Positions 1-8,594 of a stretch of DNA of 64,000 nt are shown here, one piece after another; within the stretch, counting starts at the first letter, position 1, and each line of letters begins with the position of its first letter. The stretch spans positions 124,001-188,000 of the forward strand of contig NZ_QNQZ01000008.1 in NCBI RefSeq assembly GCF_003390935.1, given 5' to 3'. A model generated the notes under the pieces. The model was not told where the DNA came from. It ran no database searches and worked only from the letters and a program-made list of their open reading frames with translations. The DNA is from Lewinella sp. IMCC34191 (GTDB lineage: Bacteria > Bacteroidota > Bacteroidia > Chitinophagales > Saprospiraceae). The translations under genes were made by a program, and so were the position numbers.

Positions 1-867
1 TCCACCCGCCGGTAATAATTCCAGCTGGGTCTTGATACCGTCCGCCGCGGCAATGTTTTTGAGGTAGTTGACCATTCGGTAGTCGGAGATCACGGAGCCA
101 TCCAGCACTTTGATAGCCGCCCCGTAGCCCAGGCAGGTAACGTTTTCGCGGCCCGAGCTTCCCGGAACGTCGTAAGCGATCGTGACATCCAGCCCGAACC
201 CGAAATCCGGGTCGATATGGCCCACGCTTCCCATCGCTCCGCGCAGTCCCACTTCCTCCTGCACCGTAAAGGTGGCGTAGAGGTCAAAGGGGATTTCTAC
301 TTCCTGAAGGGCGCGTAGCGTTTCCAGCAGGATGAATACCGAAACGCGATTGTCCAGCGACTTCCCCGTCACGGCGTCACCGATCCGGACCAAATCCCGT
401 TCCCGGCTGATCGGGTCACCGACACCGATGAGTTCGTCTACCTTTTCCTTTGGAAGCCCGACATCAATGAAGTAGTCGCTAATGGGAACGACCTTGTTTC
501 GCTCTTCCGTTTTCATGATGTGGATGGGTTTACTCCCCATCACGCCGATCACATCTTCCCGGCCGTGTACAACCACCCGCTGGGCGGTGAGTGTCTTTGG
601 ATCGAAGCCGCCCAGGGGTAGAAATCTTACAAAGCCCTTTTCGTCGATGTGGTTGACAATGAACCCGATCTCGTCCATGTGCGCGGCTACCATCACGCGC
701 TTGCGACTCCTGCCTCGCTTCACCGCAATAACGTTGCCCATATTGTCTATCGACAATTCATCTACCAGATCACGTACTTCATTCAGCACGAGGTTGCGGA
801 TTCTACGCTCGAAGCCGGATACGCCAGGCGCTGCGCAGATGCGTTTCAGTAGTTCGAAATTTTTCAT
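1..867 (-). CDS. M42 family metallo-aminopeptidase, C-terminus cut by window edge
   Basis: The frame is open from an ATG at 867 to the window edge, giving 289 residues of a protein usually 340-360 long, so the C-terminus is missing. The start MKNFELLKRI followed by APGVSGFE is typical of M42 (glutamyl aminopeptidase/endoglucanase-like) peptidases. Visible features are the metal-ligand motif AAHMDE (His63), the segment DYFIDVG and the catalytic/metal acidic pair in TVQEEVG. Family members are cytoplasmic di-metal enzymes that assemble into large tetrahedral particles and trim N-terminal residues from peptides. No signal peptide is seen. The gene is divergent from porX and has its own TAGTTTTG promoter-like box. 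Subfamily and substrate preference cannot be told from the sequence. Confidence 0.9.
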   Translation of the reverse strand, partial: MKNFELLKRICAAPGVSGFERRIRNLVLNEVRDLVDELSIDNMGNVIAVKRGRSRKRVMVAAHMDEIGFIVNHIDEKGFVRFLPLGGFDPKTLTAQRVVVHGREDVIGVMGSKPIHIMKTEERNKVVPISDYFIDVGLPKEKVDELIGVGDPISRERDLVRIGDAVTGKSLDNRVSVFILLETLRALQEVEIPFDLYATFTVQEEVGLRGAMGSVGHIDPDFGFGLDVTIAYDVPGSSGRENVTCLGYGAAIKVLDGSVISDYRMVNYLKNIAAADGIKTQLELLPAGG

Positions 868-889
868 AATACAGTTTTGCGACAAACGG

Positions 890-897
890 CAAAACTA
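890..897 (-). promoter_or_regulatory. Bacteroidota-type -7 box TAGTTTTG
   Basis: On the minus strand the octamer TAGTTTTG matches the Bacteroidota consensus TAnnTTTG. It lies 22 nt upstream of the M42 ATG, leaving a short leader. No clear -33 TTG at ideal spacing was found. Confidence 0.55.
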
Positions 898-1075
898 GAG
901 CATTGTTGGGACAATGATTTTGTAGGCCAATTTATTCGCTTACTCACCGTTAGTTGTCCGTTGATGGCGCCCATGCGCAATGGCCAGGTCATCCTTGCCC
1001 AATCACGGTATTCGGCACTTCCTCAACCCCGGGCCGCCGGGAAACGTACCTAATCCTTTACAAACCTTTATATCT

Positions 1076-2632
1076 ATGGACAGTATCAAAATCCTTTGGG
1101 CCGACGATGAAATCGACCTTTTCAAGCCACAAATGCTTTTCCTGCGCAACCGGGGCTATGAGGTCACTACCGTTACCAACGGACACGATGCTCTCGAAGA
1201 GATAGAAGAAGACAAAAATATCGACATCGTCTTCTTAGACGAAAGCATGCCCGGCCTCACCGGCCTGGAGACTCTGTCTCGTATAAAGGATATTCAGCCC
1301 TCCATTCCCGTGGTGATGATCACCAAAAACGAAGCCGAGGATGTGATGGAACAGGCGATCGGCAGCCAGATCGCCGACTACCTTATCAAGCCGGTGAATC
1401 CGTCGCAGATATTGCTGACGCTAAAGAAGATCGTTGATGAGAAACGGCTGGTCCGCGAAAAGACCACCAGCGATTACCAACAGGACTTCCGGCAACTCCT
1501 GATGCAGATCAACAGCGGTCTTGATAAGGAGGAGTGGGTAGACATGTACAAGAAGATCATCAACTGGGAGCTAAAGCTTGACGAAAGCAACAGCGACCAG
1601 ATGGGGGAGATACTTGCCGTGCAAAAGCGCGAAGCCAACGCCGAATTTTCGAAGTACATCGAGCGGAACTACATGGACTGGGTCAATGAAGACGACGCCC
1701 CCATCATGTCGCATAACCTGATGCGCGAAAAAGTCTTCCCCCATCTGACCAAAGAGCGGCCCACCGTTATGGTGTTGCTCGACAATATGCGCTATGATCA
1801 GTGGAAGGTCATTGAGCCCTACATCACCGAGTTGTATCGCATCGAGGAGGAAGATTACTTCTACAGCATCCTCCCTACGGCCACCCAGTACAGCCGCAAC
1901 GCCATCTTCGCCGGCATGTGGCCCGCGGAGATCGAAAAGCACTACAAGCAGTGGTGGCTCAATGACAGCGACGAAGGCGGCAAAAACAACCACGAGGCCG
2001 ATCTGCTCGGCAAGCAAATGGAGCGCCTCCTGCGCAAGACCGACTATAGATGGGACTACACCAAGGTCACCCGCACCAACTTCGCGCGGCAGATGCAGGA
2101 CCGTGCACTGGATTTCCTCAACAACGACTTCAGCGTCATCGTCTATAACTTCATCGATATGCTGAGCCACGCCCGTACCGAAATGGAGGTGCTGAAGGAG
2201 CTGGCCGGCGACGAGAAAGCCTACCGCAGTCTGACCCGCAGCTGGTTTGAGAACAGCCCCCTTTGGGCTACCCTCCGCCGGCTGGCAGAGCGCGATATCA
2301 ACCTCATTATCACCACCGACCACGGAACGATCCGCGTTAATACGCCCAGCCGGGTCGTTGGCGACCGCGACACCAGTACCAACCTGCGCTACAAACTGGG
2401 CCGTAACCTCCAGTACGAGCAGAAGGACGTCCTGGAGGTGCGCGAACCGAAGGAAGCCAAACTTCCTCGCCCCAATCTCAGCAGTAGCTTCATCTTCGCC
2501 AAGGAGGATAAATTCTTCCTTTACCCGAACAGTTACAACTACTACAATAATTACTACCGCGATACCTTCCAGCACGGGGGAATCAGTCTGGAAGAGATCA
2601 TCTGCCCGGTGGTACGTTTACGCACGCGGTAG
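1076..2632 (+). CDS. porX: PorX-type response regulator with PglZ domain
   Basis: 518 residues from ATG 1076. This start was preferred over an in-frame start at 980 because the receiver domain begins at once (MDSIKILWADDE). The N-terminal receiver carries the acidic pair D10-D11 and phospho-acceptor D55 in FLDESMPG. A linker follows, then a PglZ/alkaline-phosphatase-superfamily domain with LLDNMRYDQW, TATQYSRNAIFAG, NFIDMLSH and TTDHGT, which fit metal-binding residues. In Porphyromonas and Flavobacterium, PorX regulates the type IX secretion system, working with the kinase PorY and sigma factor SigP. The PglZ part acts as a phosphodiesterase on oligonucleotides in published work on PorX. No kinase is adjacent. 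The T9SS cargo at 29944 is a plausible regulon member (inference). Confidence 0.93.
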   Translation: MDSIKILWADDEIDLFKPQMLFLRNRGYEVTTVTNGHDALEEIEEDKNIDIVFLDESMPGLTGLETLSRIKDIQPSIPVVMITKNEAEDVMEQAIGSQIADYLIKPVNPSQILLTLKKIVDEKRLVREKTTSDYQQDFRQLLMQINSGLDKEEWVDMYKKIINWELKLDESNSDQMGEILAVQKREANAEFSKYIERNYMDWVNEDDAPIMSHNLMREKVFPHLTKERPTVMVLLDNMRYDQWKVIEPYITELYRIEEEDYFYSILPTATQYSRNAIFAGMWPAEIEKHYKQWWLNDSDEGGKNNHEADLLGKQMERLLRKTDYRWDYTKVTRTNFARQMQDRALDFLNNDFSVIVYNFIDMLSHARTEMEVLKELAGDEKAYRSLTRSWFENSPLWATLRRLAERDINLIITTDHGTIRVNTPSRVVGDRDTSTNLRYKLGRNLQYEQKDVLEVREPKEAKLPRPNLSSSFIFAKEDKFFLYPNSYNYYNNYYRDTFQHGGISLEEIICPVVRLRTR

Positions 2633-2827
2633 GGACAGCAGTCCCTTATCCGCCCCGCCCCGGCTAGTCCGCTGATGGGGGGAAGGATTTTTCTTGACCG
2701 ATGGAATACCCTGTAAAGCCGCAACCACGTTGAAAGGCGTGTACAGCGGTTAGGCGCAGCACATATCCATAATGGTATACGTGCGGGTTGCTCCCAACCG
2801 ATACGCTTACCCGCCTAATACCCGTCT

Positions 2828-3673
2828 GTGAAGTGCTTAGCCCGCTACCCCCGGATGACCACGATATGTATGCTGTTCATCCTCGTGGTCTGCCATACCC
2901 CTGAAGTGAACGGTCAGGGCATGGATCGCCCGGTTTACAGCGATCCCGCCGGATTTTCTCTCTTCCGCGATAACTACATGATCACCGGGGCACCTACGAA
3001 CGGGCGTATCGACCGACAGACGAGCGACGTCGTCTTCCAATTAAGCTTCCGGCAATTAATCAGCCGCAACTTTCTCGGGCGGGGTATTCTCTTCTACGCT
3101 ACGTATACCCAGACATCATTTTGGGATGTTTACCAGGTTTCCTGCCCGATGCGGGACGTCAATTACAAGCCCGGTGCCTTATTCTCCAAAACCGTTTACG
3201 GCCGCAACGGACGGCTGGCGGGTAAGGCGGAGTTTATCGTCGATCACTCCTCGAATGGTTTGGGTGGCCCGACCTCGCGCAGCCTCAACCGAATCTCCCT
3301 GGGTTACCTCTTTCCGGTGGGCCCCACTACGACGATTAAGGTCAAGGCCTGGTACCACTGGGCCTACGGCGTAGGTAGACGGAACTACCTCAACTACACC
3401 GGCATCGGCAATGTCAACCTCTACCACGAATTCAAGCCGGGCAAAGCCTATGCTCGCCTGACCGTCAGTAAAGGGCTCAACCTGGATGCCAAAGGGATGG
3501 TACGGACGCGCCTGTACTTTAATCCCCTCCGGAAAAAAATGGGGAACCAGTACCTGATGCTCGAGTGGTACGTGGGCCACGCCGAAAGCCTGCTGGAATA
3601 CGAGGTTTTCCAGAGTAGTATTCGGGTAGGCTATGCCATACATATGCCGGAGTTCGTCATTCGCCGGAAGTAA
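2828..3673 (+). CDS. pldA: Outer membrane phospholipase A (OMPLA/PldA family)
   Basis: 281 residues. The GTG at 2828 gives a signal peptide with a basic n-region (MKCLARYPR) and hydrophobic core; an ATG at 2855 is the alternative. The OMPLA signature is intact: YTQTSFWD at 93-100, RDVNYKP at 109-115 and DHSSNG followed by SRSLNR. His140, Ser142 and Asn154 have the same spacing (+2, +12) as the E. coli His142-Ser144-Asn156 triad. The rest shows alternating beta-strand pattern ending in a barrel-like strand. OMPLA is a calcium-dependent outer-membrane barrel that hydrolyses phospholipids mislocated to the outer leaflet. The gene is monocistronic, between porX and rnhB, with about 190 bp upstream and no clear promoter box. 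Confidence 0.88.
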   Translation: MKCLARYPRMTTICMLFILVVCHTPEVNGQGMDRPVYSDPAGFSLFRDNYMITGAPTNGRIDRQTSDVVFQLSFRQLISRNFLGRGILFYATYTQTSFWDVYQVSCPMRDVNYKPGALFSKTVYGRNGRLAGKAEFIVDHSSNGLGGPTSRSLNRISLGYLFPVGPTTTIKVKAWYHWAYGVGRRNYLNYTGIGNVNLYHEFKPGKAYARLTVSKGLNLDAKGMVRTRLYFNPLRKKMGNQYLMLEWYVGHAESLLEYEVFQSSIRVGYAIHMPEFVIRRK

Positions 3674-3813
3674 AACATAACGAGATAGCTTTCCGCCCGC
3701 GGCGCCCCTGAGCGGAAGGGCATGACGCCCGGGCGCATCATAGGCCGGCCCGGGACCCCGCCGCCGTTCTGAATGAAGCGAGCCGCTTTATCTTGGCCGA
3801 TCATTCCCGTATC

Positions 3814-4419
3814 GTGCTCCTTCCCCACCACACCCCCCACCGCCGAGAAGCCGGCTGCGACGAAGCCGGCCGCGGCTGCCTGGCCGGCCCCGTGTTCGCC
3901 GCCGCCGTTATACTGCCGCCCGGTTACGATAACCCCCGGCTGAACGACAGTAAGAAGCTTGACGAGCCGGCCCGGGATGCGCTGCGGGAAGCGATAGAAA
4001 ACGACGCGCTGGCCTGGGCGGTAGCCAGTTGCCCGCCCGAAGAGATCGACCGCATCAATATCTTCCAGGCCAGCTACCGGGCAATGCATCGCGCCGTCGA
4101 TGCCCTGGCAGAGCGTCCGGACTTCCTGCTGATCGATGGTAAATTCTTCGTCCCCTACACCGGCATAGACCACCTTTGCGTCATCAAGGGCGATGGGAAA
4201 TACCAGTCCATCGCCGCAGCCGGCATCCTGGCTAAGACGCACCGCGACGAGCATATGCGGAAGCTCCACGAAGACTTTCCGCAATTCACCTGGAACAGCA
4301 ACCGGGGCTATCCGACCAAAGCGCACCGGGCGGCCATCGAGGAGCACGGAGCCACCGTCCACCACCGCCGCAGCTTCACCCTGCTACCGGGCGGCGTGCA
4401 GTATAAACTCTTTGAATAG
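3814..4419 (+). CDS. rnhB: Ribonuclease HII
   Basis: 201 residues from GTG 3814 (VLLPHHTPHRREAGCDEAGRG). A start at TTG 3793 is possible, but the GTG gives the usual dozen residues before the first motif, and the upstream TATCTTGG resembles a promoter box that would remove the TTG from the transcript. The family motif AGCDEAGRGCLAGPV holds the first two catalytic acids. LNDSKKL, the acid in FLLIDGK, and the block SIAAAGILAKTHRDEHM complete a normal active site. RNase HII removes RNA primers and misincorporated ribonucleotides from DNA. It ends about 120 bp before der, and the gap holds a CCGTACTAC repeat. Confidence 0.93.
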   Translation: MLLPHHTPHRREAGCDEAGRGCLAGPVFAAAVILPPGYDNPRLNDSKKLDEPARDALREAIENDALAWAVASCPPEEIDRINIFQASYRAMHRAVDALAERPDFLLIDGKFFVPYTGIDHLCVIKGDGKYQSIAAAGILAKTHRDEHMRKLHEDFPQFTWNSNRGYPTKAHRAAIEEHGATVHHRRSFTLLPGGVQYKLFE

Positions 4420-4441
4420 CCCGTTCGACAACGAAAAGCGG

Positions 4442-4503
4442 CCTACTATTGTACTACGGTACGGTACTATACCGTCGGTGAAGCCGGCGATCACCGTACT
4501 ACA
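4442..4503 (+). repeat. CCGTACTAC / GAAGCCGGCGA repeat element
   Basis: The stretch contains reiterated GTACTAC/GTACGGTA words and the core GAAGCCGGCGA followed by ACCGTACTAC. A related element lies at 41097-41214 on the opposite strand, upstream of the large outer-membrane gene. In both places the core sits 20-35 nt before a start codon and in the sense direction. Confidence 0.6.
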
Positions 4504-4536
4504 CAGATGGCAAAGTCATCGCTTACCGAACTTATA

Positions 4537-5838
4537 ATGGATATCGTAGCAATTGTTGGCCGGCCCAACGTAGGTAAATCAACCCTCTTTAACCGCCTCA
4601 TCGGCGAACGGCAGAGCATCGTCGACGACCAGAGCGGCGTGACCCGCGACCGGCAGTACGGCCAGAGTCACTGGAACGGCAAGGAATTCGCGGTCGTCGA
4701 TACCGGCGGCTTCGTGCGCAACAGCGACGATGTCTTCGAAGCGGCCATCCGCGACCAGGTCCAGATCGCCATTGAGGAAGCAACCGTCATCATCTTCATG
4801 GTGGACGTGACCACCGGCATCACCGATCTCGACGAAGAGGTCGCCCAGATGCTCCGCCGGGCGGACAGACCCGTTATCCTGGCCGTCAACAAGGTCGACA
4901 ACAACCAGCGGCAACTGGAAGCCAATGAGTTCTGGTCGCTGGGCTTCGATCAGACCTTCTTCCTGTCTTCCATAACCGGCAGCGGTACCGGCGAACTGCT
5001 CGACGAAACCGTGGAGTACGTCACCCAGCGCGAGGAAGAGCCCACCGAATTCATGCAGTTGGCCATCGTCGGGCAACCGAACGCCGGCAAATCTAGCTTC
5101 ATCAACGCACTGCTGGGTGAGGAGCGCAACATCGTGACCGACGTTGCCGGTACCACCCGCGACAGCATCAACAGCCACTATAATAAGTTCGGGAAGGAAT
5201 TCACCCTCATCGATACCGCGGGTATCCGCAAGAAGGCGAAGGTGCACGAAAACCTGGAGTACTACTCCGTCATGCGCGCCATTCGTGCCATTGAAAAGGC
5301 CGACGTCTGCATCCTGATGATCGACGCTACCGACAAGGTGGAGAGCCAGGACCTGGCCATCTTCCGCATTGCCCAACGTAATAATAAGGGCATCGTCATC
5401 GCCATCAATAAGTGGGACCTGGTCGAAAACAAGGAAACCAATACCGCCCGCGACTACGAACAGGAAGTCCGCCGCCGCTTCGCCCCCTTCAATGACCTGC
5501 CCGTCATATTCATGAGCGTGACCGAGAAGCAACGCATCATGAAGGTGATTGAAGCCGCCGAACAGGTTTACGCCAACCGGACCAAACGCATTCCCACCTC
5601 CAAGCTCAACGACGTAATGCTGCCCGCTATCGAGCGCTTCAGCCCACCAGCATCCCGCGGACGCGTTATCTCCATCAAATTTGTCTCGCAGCTGCCGCTG
5701 GCCTATCCGGCCTTCGCCTTCTTCTGCAATCACCCCCAGCACATCAAGGAGAGCTACAAGAATTATCTGGAGAATCAATTGCGGGAAAATTTCGACTTTA
5801 CCGGGGTGCCGATTACGATTTTCTTTCGGCAGAAGTAG
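4537..5838 (+). CDS. der: Ribosome biogenesis GTPase Der (EngA)
   Basis: 433 residues from ATG 4537. The frame opens earlier, at 4507, but MDIVAIVGRPNVGKS is the canonical N-terminus. Two tandem GTPase domains are visible. G1 has GRPNVGKS, DTGGF and NKVD. G2 has GQPNAGKS, DTAGIRKK and NKWD. A C-terminal KH-like domain ends in GVPITIFFRQK. Der is an essential factor for 50S subunit maturation. No Shine-Dalgarno sequence is present; instead the CCGTACTAC repeat lies just upstream. All nucleotide-binding motifs are intact. Confidence 0.96.
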   Translation: MDIVAIVGRPNVGKSTLFNRLIGERQSIVDDQSGVTRDRQYGQSHWNGKEFAVVDTGGFVRNSDDVFEAAIRDQVQIAIEEATVIIFMVDVTTGITDLDEEVAQMLRRADRPVILAVNKVDNNQRQLEANEFWSLGFDQTFFLSSITGSGTGELLDETVEYVTQREEEPTEFMQLAIVGQPNAGKSSFINALLGEERNIVTDVAGTTRDSINSHYNKFGKEFTLIDTAGIRKKAKVHENLEYYSVMRAIRAIEKADVCILMIDATDKVESQDLAIFRIAQRNNKGIVIAINKWDLVENKETNTARDYEQEVRRRFAPFNDLPVIFMSVTEKQRIMKVIEAAEQVYANRTKRIPTSKLNDVMLPAIERFSPPASRGRVISIKFVSQLPLAYPAFAFFCNHPQHIKESYKNYLENQLRENFDFTGVPITIFFRQK

Positions 5839-5888
5839 AGGGGGGTGTCGGAGGTCGGGCGTCGGTTCTCAGTTGTCTGGTGTCGATT

Positions 5889-5910
5889 TTTTTGCGGCGG
5901 AGCGCAGGTA
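5889..5910 (-). repeat. CCTGCGCTCCGCCGC element, copy A
   Basis: Downstream of der the minus strand reads TAC-CCTGCGCTCCGCCGC-like sequence ending in an A-run. The same word recurs at 35615, 48655, 58652 and 59578, with a diverged copy near 16320. Confidence 0.7.
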
Positions 5911-5957
5911 ACCAGCTTGCCATCGACCGGAACGGTACTCGGTAATCCACACCCTCG

Positions 5958-5965
5958 TAACTTTG
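5958..5965 (+). promoter_or_regulatory. -7 box TAACTTTG, leaderless configuration
   Basis: Perfect TAnnTTTG match. Only 4 nt (CCGC) separate it from the ATG at 5970, so the expected transcription start falls at or next to the start codon. Confidence 0.7.
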
Positions 5966-5969
5966 CCGC

Positions 5970-7019
5970 ATGCTCCTATCCGTCCACCCCTACGATCTTC
6001 CCCTGCGGGACCCTTTTCAGACTACGCACGAAAGCAGGACGGTACAGCCGACGCTGATCGTGCGGATTGCGGCGGAGGGTTTGGAAGGATTGGGGGAGGC
6101 TCCGATGACGCGTTACTATGGGTTGGAGAGTGGGCGGTGCAGCCGGGAATTGGAAAGCTTTATACCTGCGCTCGCCGCAATAAATAGCACGGAGCTGCGG
6201 GAAGGGGGCGTACAGGCGGTTTTGGACCGAATAGGAGCCGAAGGCCTAAATCCGTTTCTGCGCTGTGCCGTTGACGTGGCGCTGCACGACCTGTGGGCGA
6301 AGCAGGCTGGCAAGCGGCTAGGTTTGCTGTGGGAGCAGGACCGGATGCGAAATATCCCTACGTGCTATACGATCGGCCTGGCGCCGGTGGAGGAGATGGT
6401 CCGCAAGCTGCGGGCTTTTGACTGGCCGGTGTATAAGATCAAACTGGGTGGGGGAGCGGACGACCTGGAAATCATTCGTGCCCTGCGCGAGTACACCGAT
6501 GCGCCATTCTACGTGGATGCGAATACCGGCTGGACGGCGCGACAGGCCATCGACCTCTCCGGGCCTTTAAAGGAACTCGGGGTGGTCTTCATCGAGCAAC
6601 CGCTGCCGGCCGACGACCGCAAGGGGCAGGCGGAGGTGAATAAGCACGCGGTGCTTCCGGTGCTGGCCGACGAAAGTTGCCAGACGGAAGAGGACGTAGA
6701 AAAGTGCGCGGAGATCTTTTCGGGAATCAACATCAAGATCGTTAAGTGCGGTGGCCTGTTGCCGGCGCGTCGCATGATCGCGCGGGCGCGGGAACTCGAT
6801 CTGCAAGTGATGGCCGGTTGTATGACCGAAAGCAGCGTGGGCATCAGTGCGATCGCCCAATTGCTGCCGGAACTGGACTACGCGGATATGGACGGCTCCA
6901 TGCTGCTGGCCGACGATCCGGCGCACGGTGTAAGCTTCGACTTTCATACCGGTTATGCCACGTATCCGGATCGGGCGGGCACGGGGGCGGAGCTCAAGTC
7001 ACCCGTCGCTACCCGCTGA
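5970..7019 (+). CDS. Dipeptide (L-Ala-D/L-Glu type) epimerase, enolase superfamily
   Basis: 349 residues in two enolase-superfamily domains: an N-terminal capping domain (LRDPFQTTHESRTVQ) and a barrel. The barrel has YKIKLG (catalytic Lys), the three metal acids in VDANTGW, FIEQPL and LADES, and the second Lys in NIKIVKCGG. The order is that of the muconate-lactonizing/AE-epimerase subgroup. Such enzymes epimerise the second residue of dipeptides, often from murein turnover; exact substrate is not predictable. The gene is monocistronic and expressed from an apparently leaderless promoter. GC content and codon use look like the neighbours. Confidence 0.88.
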   Translation: MLLSVHPYDLPLRDPFQTTHESRTVQPTLIVRIAAEGLEGLGEAPMTRYYGLESGRCSRELESFIPALAAINSTELREGGVQAVLDRIGAEGLNPFLRCAVDVALHDLWAKQAGKRLGLLWEQDRMRNIPTCYTIGLAPVEEMVRKLRAFDWPVYKIKLGGGADDLEIIRALREYTDAPFYVDANTGWTARQAIDLSGPLKELGVVFIEQPLPADDRKGQAEVNKHAVLPVLADESCQTEEDVEKCAEIFSGINIKIVKCGGLLPARRMIARARELDLQVMAGCMTESSVGISAIAQLLPELDYADMDGSMLLADDPAHGVSFDFHTGYATYPDRAGTGAELKSPVATR

Positions 7020-7102
7020 GCCCGGGCCACGCTTAACTTTTCGCTGCAAACTTATTGGTGATGGTCCGACTTCTAGGAGGGTAAACCATCATCCAACAAC
7101 AC

Positions 7103-8584
7103 ATGTACGCCAGCCTTCTGCGTTTTCAGACACTCCTTCTTCTCTTCGGTTTGGGCTTTCTAGTCTCTACCTGTGCCACCAACCCGGTGACCGGGAAGAA
7201 GCAAATTTCCCTGATCTCGGAGGAGAGCGAGATTCAGATGGGGCAGGAATACGATCCGCAGGTCGTTGCCGAATTCGGTATCTACGAAGATCCTACCCTG
7301 CAAAACTTCCTTTCAAAGAAGGGGAACGAAATGGCCGCCATTTCCGAACGCCCTAATCTGCCGTGGACCTTCCGGCTGGTCGATTCCGAGGTGGTCAACG
7401 CCTTTGCCGTCCCCGGCGGATTCGTCTACTTCACCCGGGGCATTATGGCCCACTTCAACAATGAAGCACAGTTCGCGGGCGTGCTCGGTCACGAGATCGG
7501 TCACGTAACGGCACGGCATACGGTAGCCCAGCAGAGCAAGCAACAACTGGCACAGATCGGCCTAATCGGCGGGATGATCCTATCTCCCGAACTCGCCAGC
7601 CAGGGACAGACCCTGATGCAGGGTATGCAGTTGCTGTTCCTCAAATTCGGTCGCGACGCGGAGAGCCAATCCGATGAACTGGGCGTCAAATACTCTACGG
7701 CTATCGGCTACGATGCCAAAGAGATGGCGGGCTTCTTCGGCACCCTGGACCGCCTGAGTGGCGGCGAGGAGAACCGGGCCCCTACCTTCCTCAGCACCCA
7801 CCCCGATCCCCTGAACCGGGAAGCGCGGGTTGAGGAGCTTGCCACGCAGGCGCAGGCGGGCACGACTCGCGACTTCGAAGTCGACCGCAATAGCTACCTG
7901 CGCATGATCGACGGCCTGCTGTACGGGGAGGATCCGGACCAGGGCTACGTGCAGGCCGGGGCATTTTATCACCCGGCCCTCCGGTTTAACTTCACCATCC
8001 CACAAAGCTGGCAACTGATCAACTCCCCTACGATGGTGCAGATGGTAGCCCCTGACCAGAATGCCATCATGCAGATGCGCTTGGCGGAGGGAACGGATGT
8101 TCGGGCCGCGGCGCAGAGCTTCGTCGAGCAGAACAAAATTCAGGTCTCCAATACGAGCGAACAGGCGATCAACGGACTTCCCGCGGTTACGGTATTGGGC
8201 GATATCGCTCAGCAAAACGAGCAGGGACAGACCGCGACGCTCCGGACCATCACCAGTTTTATAGCCTACGGTGGCAATATCTATATGATGTCCGGCCTGA
8301 GTATGGCGCAGGACTTCAATAAGTACGCCCGGGCCATGGAGGGAAGCATTCGTAGTTTCTCCGAACTGACCGATCAGAGCAAGCTCAACCGGAAGCCCGA
8401 GCGTATCAAGATCGTGGAGGTTGCCAGTGCCGGTACCTTGCAGCAAGCCCTGACCAGGGCGGGTGTACCCCAGGCTCGGCTGGAGGAATTCGCCATCCTT
8501 AACGGATTGAACCTGGCTAATCAGCTGCCTGCCGGATACCTGATCAAGGCCTACAGCGGAGGAACCGAGAATCTGCCCCGCTAA
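7103..8584 (+). CDS. M48 family metalloprotease lipoprotein with LysM-like tail
   Basis: 493 residues. The N-terminus is a lipoprotein signal peptide with lipobox LVSTC followed by ATNPVTGKKQ, the usual start of BepA/LoiP-like M48 proteases. The zinc motif HEIGH is at residues 130-134 (GHEIGHVTARHTV), with a third ligand likely in the SDELG segment. A second domain follows, and the C-terminal 60 residues (TLQQALTRAGVP, ILNGL, LPAGYLIK) resemble a LysM-like fold. It probably acts on misassembled envelope proteins in the periplasm. It has its own upstream region of about 80 bp with a TAACTTTT box near 7034. It converges with the GH3 gene, with stops 10 bp apart. Confidence 0.9.
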   Translation: MYASLLRFQTLLLLFGLGFLVSTCATNPVTGKKQISLISEESEIQMGQEYDPQVVAEFGIYEDPTLQNFLSKKGNEMAAISERPNLPWTFRLVDSEVVNAFAVPGGFVYFTRGIMAHFNNEAQFAGVLGHEIGHVTARHTVAQQSKQQLAQIGLIGGMILSPELASQGQTLMQGMQLLFLKFGRDAESQSDELGVKYSTAIGYDAKEMAGFFGTLDRLSGGEENRAPTFLSTHPDPLNREARVEELATQAQAGTTRDFEVDRNSYLRMIDGLLYGEDPDQGYVQAGAFYHPALRFNFTIPQSWQLINSPTMVQMVAPDQNAIMQMRLAEGTDVRAAAQSFVEQNKIQVSNTSEQAINGLPAVTVLGDIAQQNEQGQTATLRTITSFIAYGGNIYMMSGLSMAQDFNKYARAMEGSIRSFSELTDQSKLNRKPERIKIVEVASAGTLQQALTRAGVPQARLEEFAILNGLNLANQLPAGYLIKAYSGGTENLPR

Positions 8585-8594
8585 GCAGCGATCC

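Noticed and set aside
4579-5778. 399-codon minus-strand ORF
   Set aside because: Antisense to der, whose GTPase motifs are all intact.
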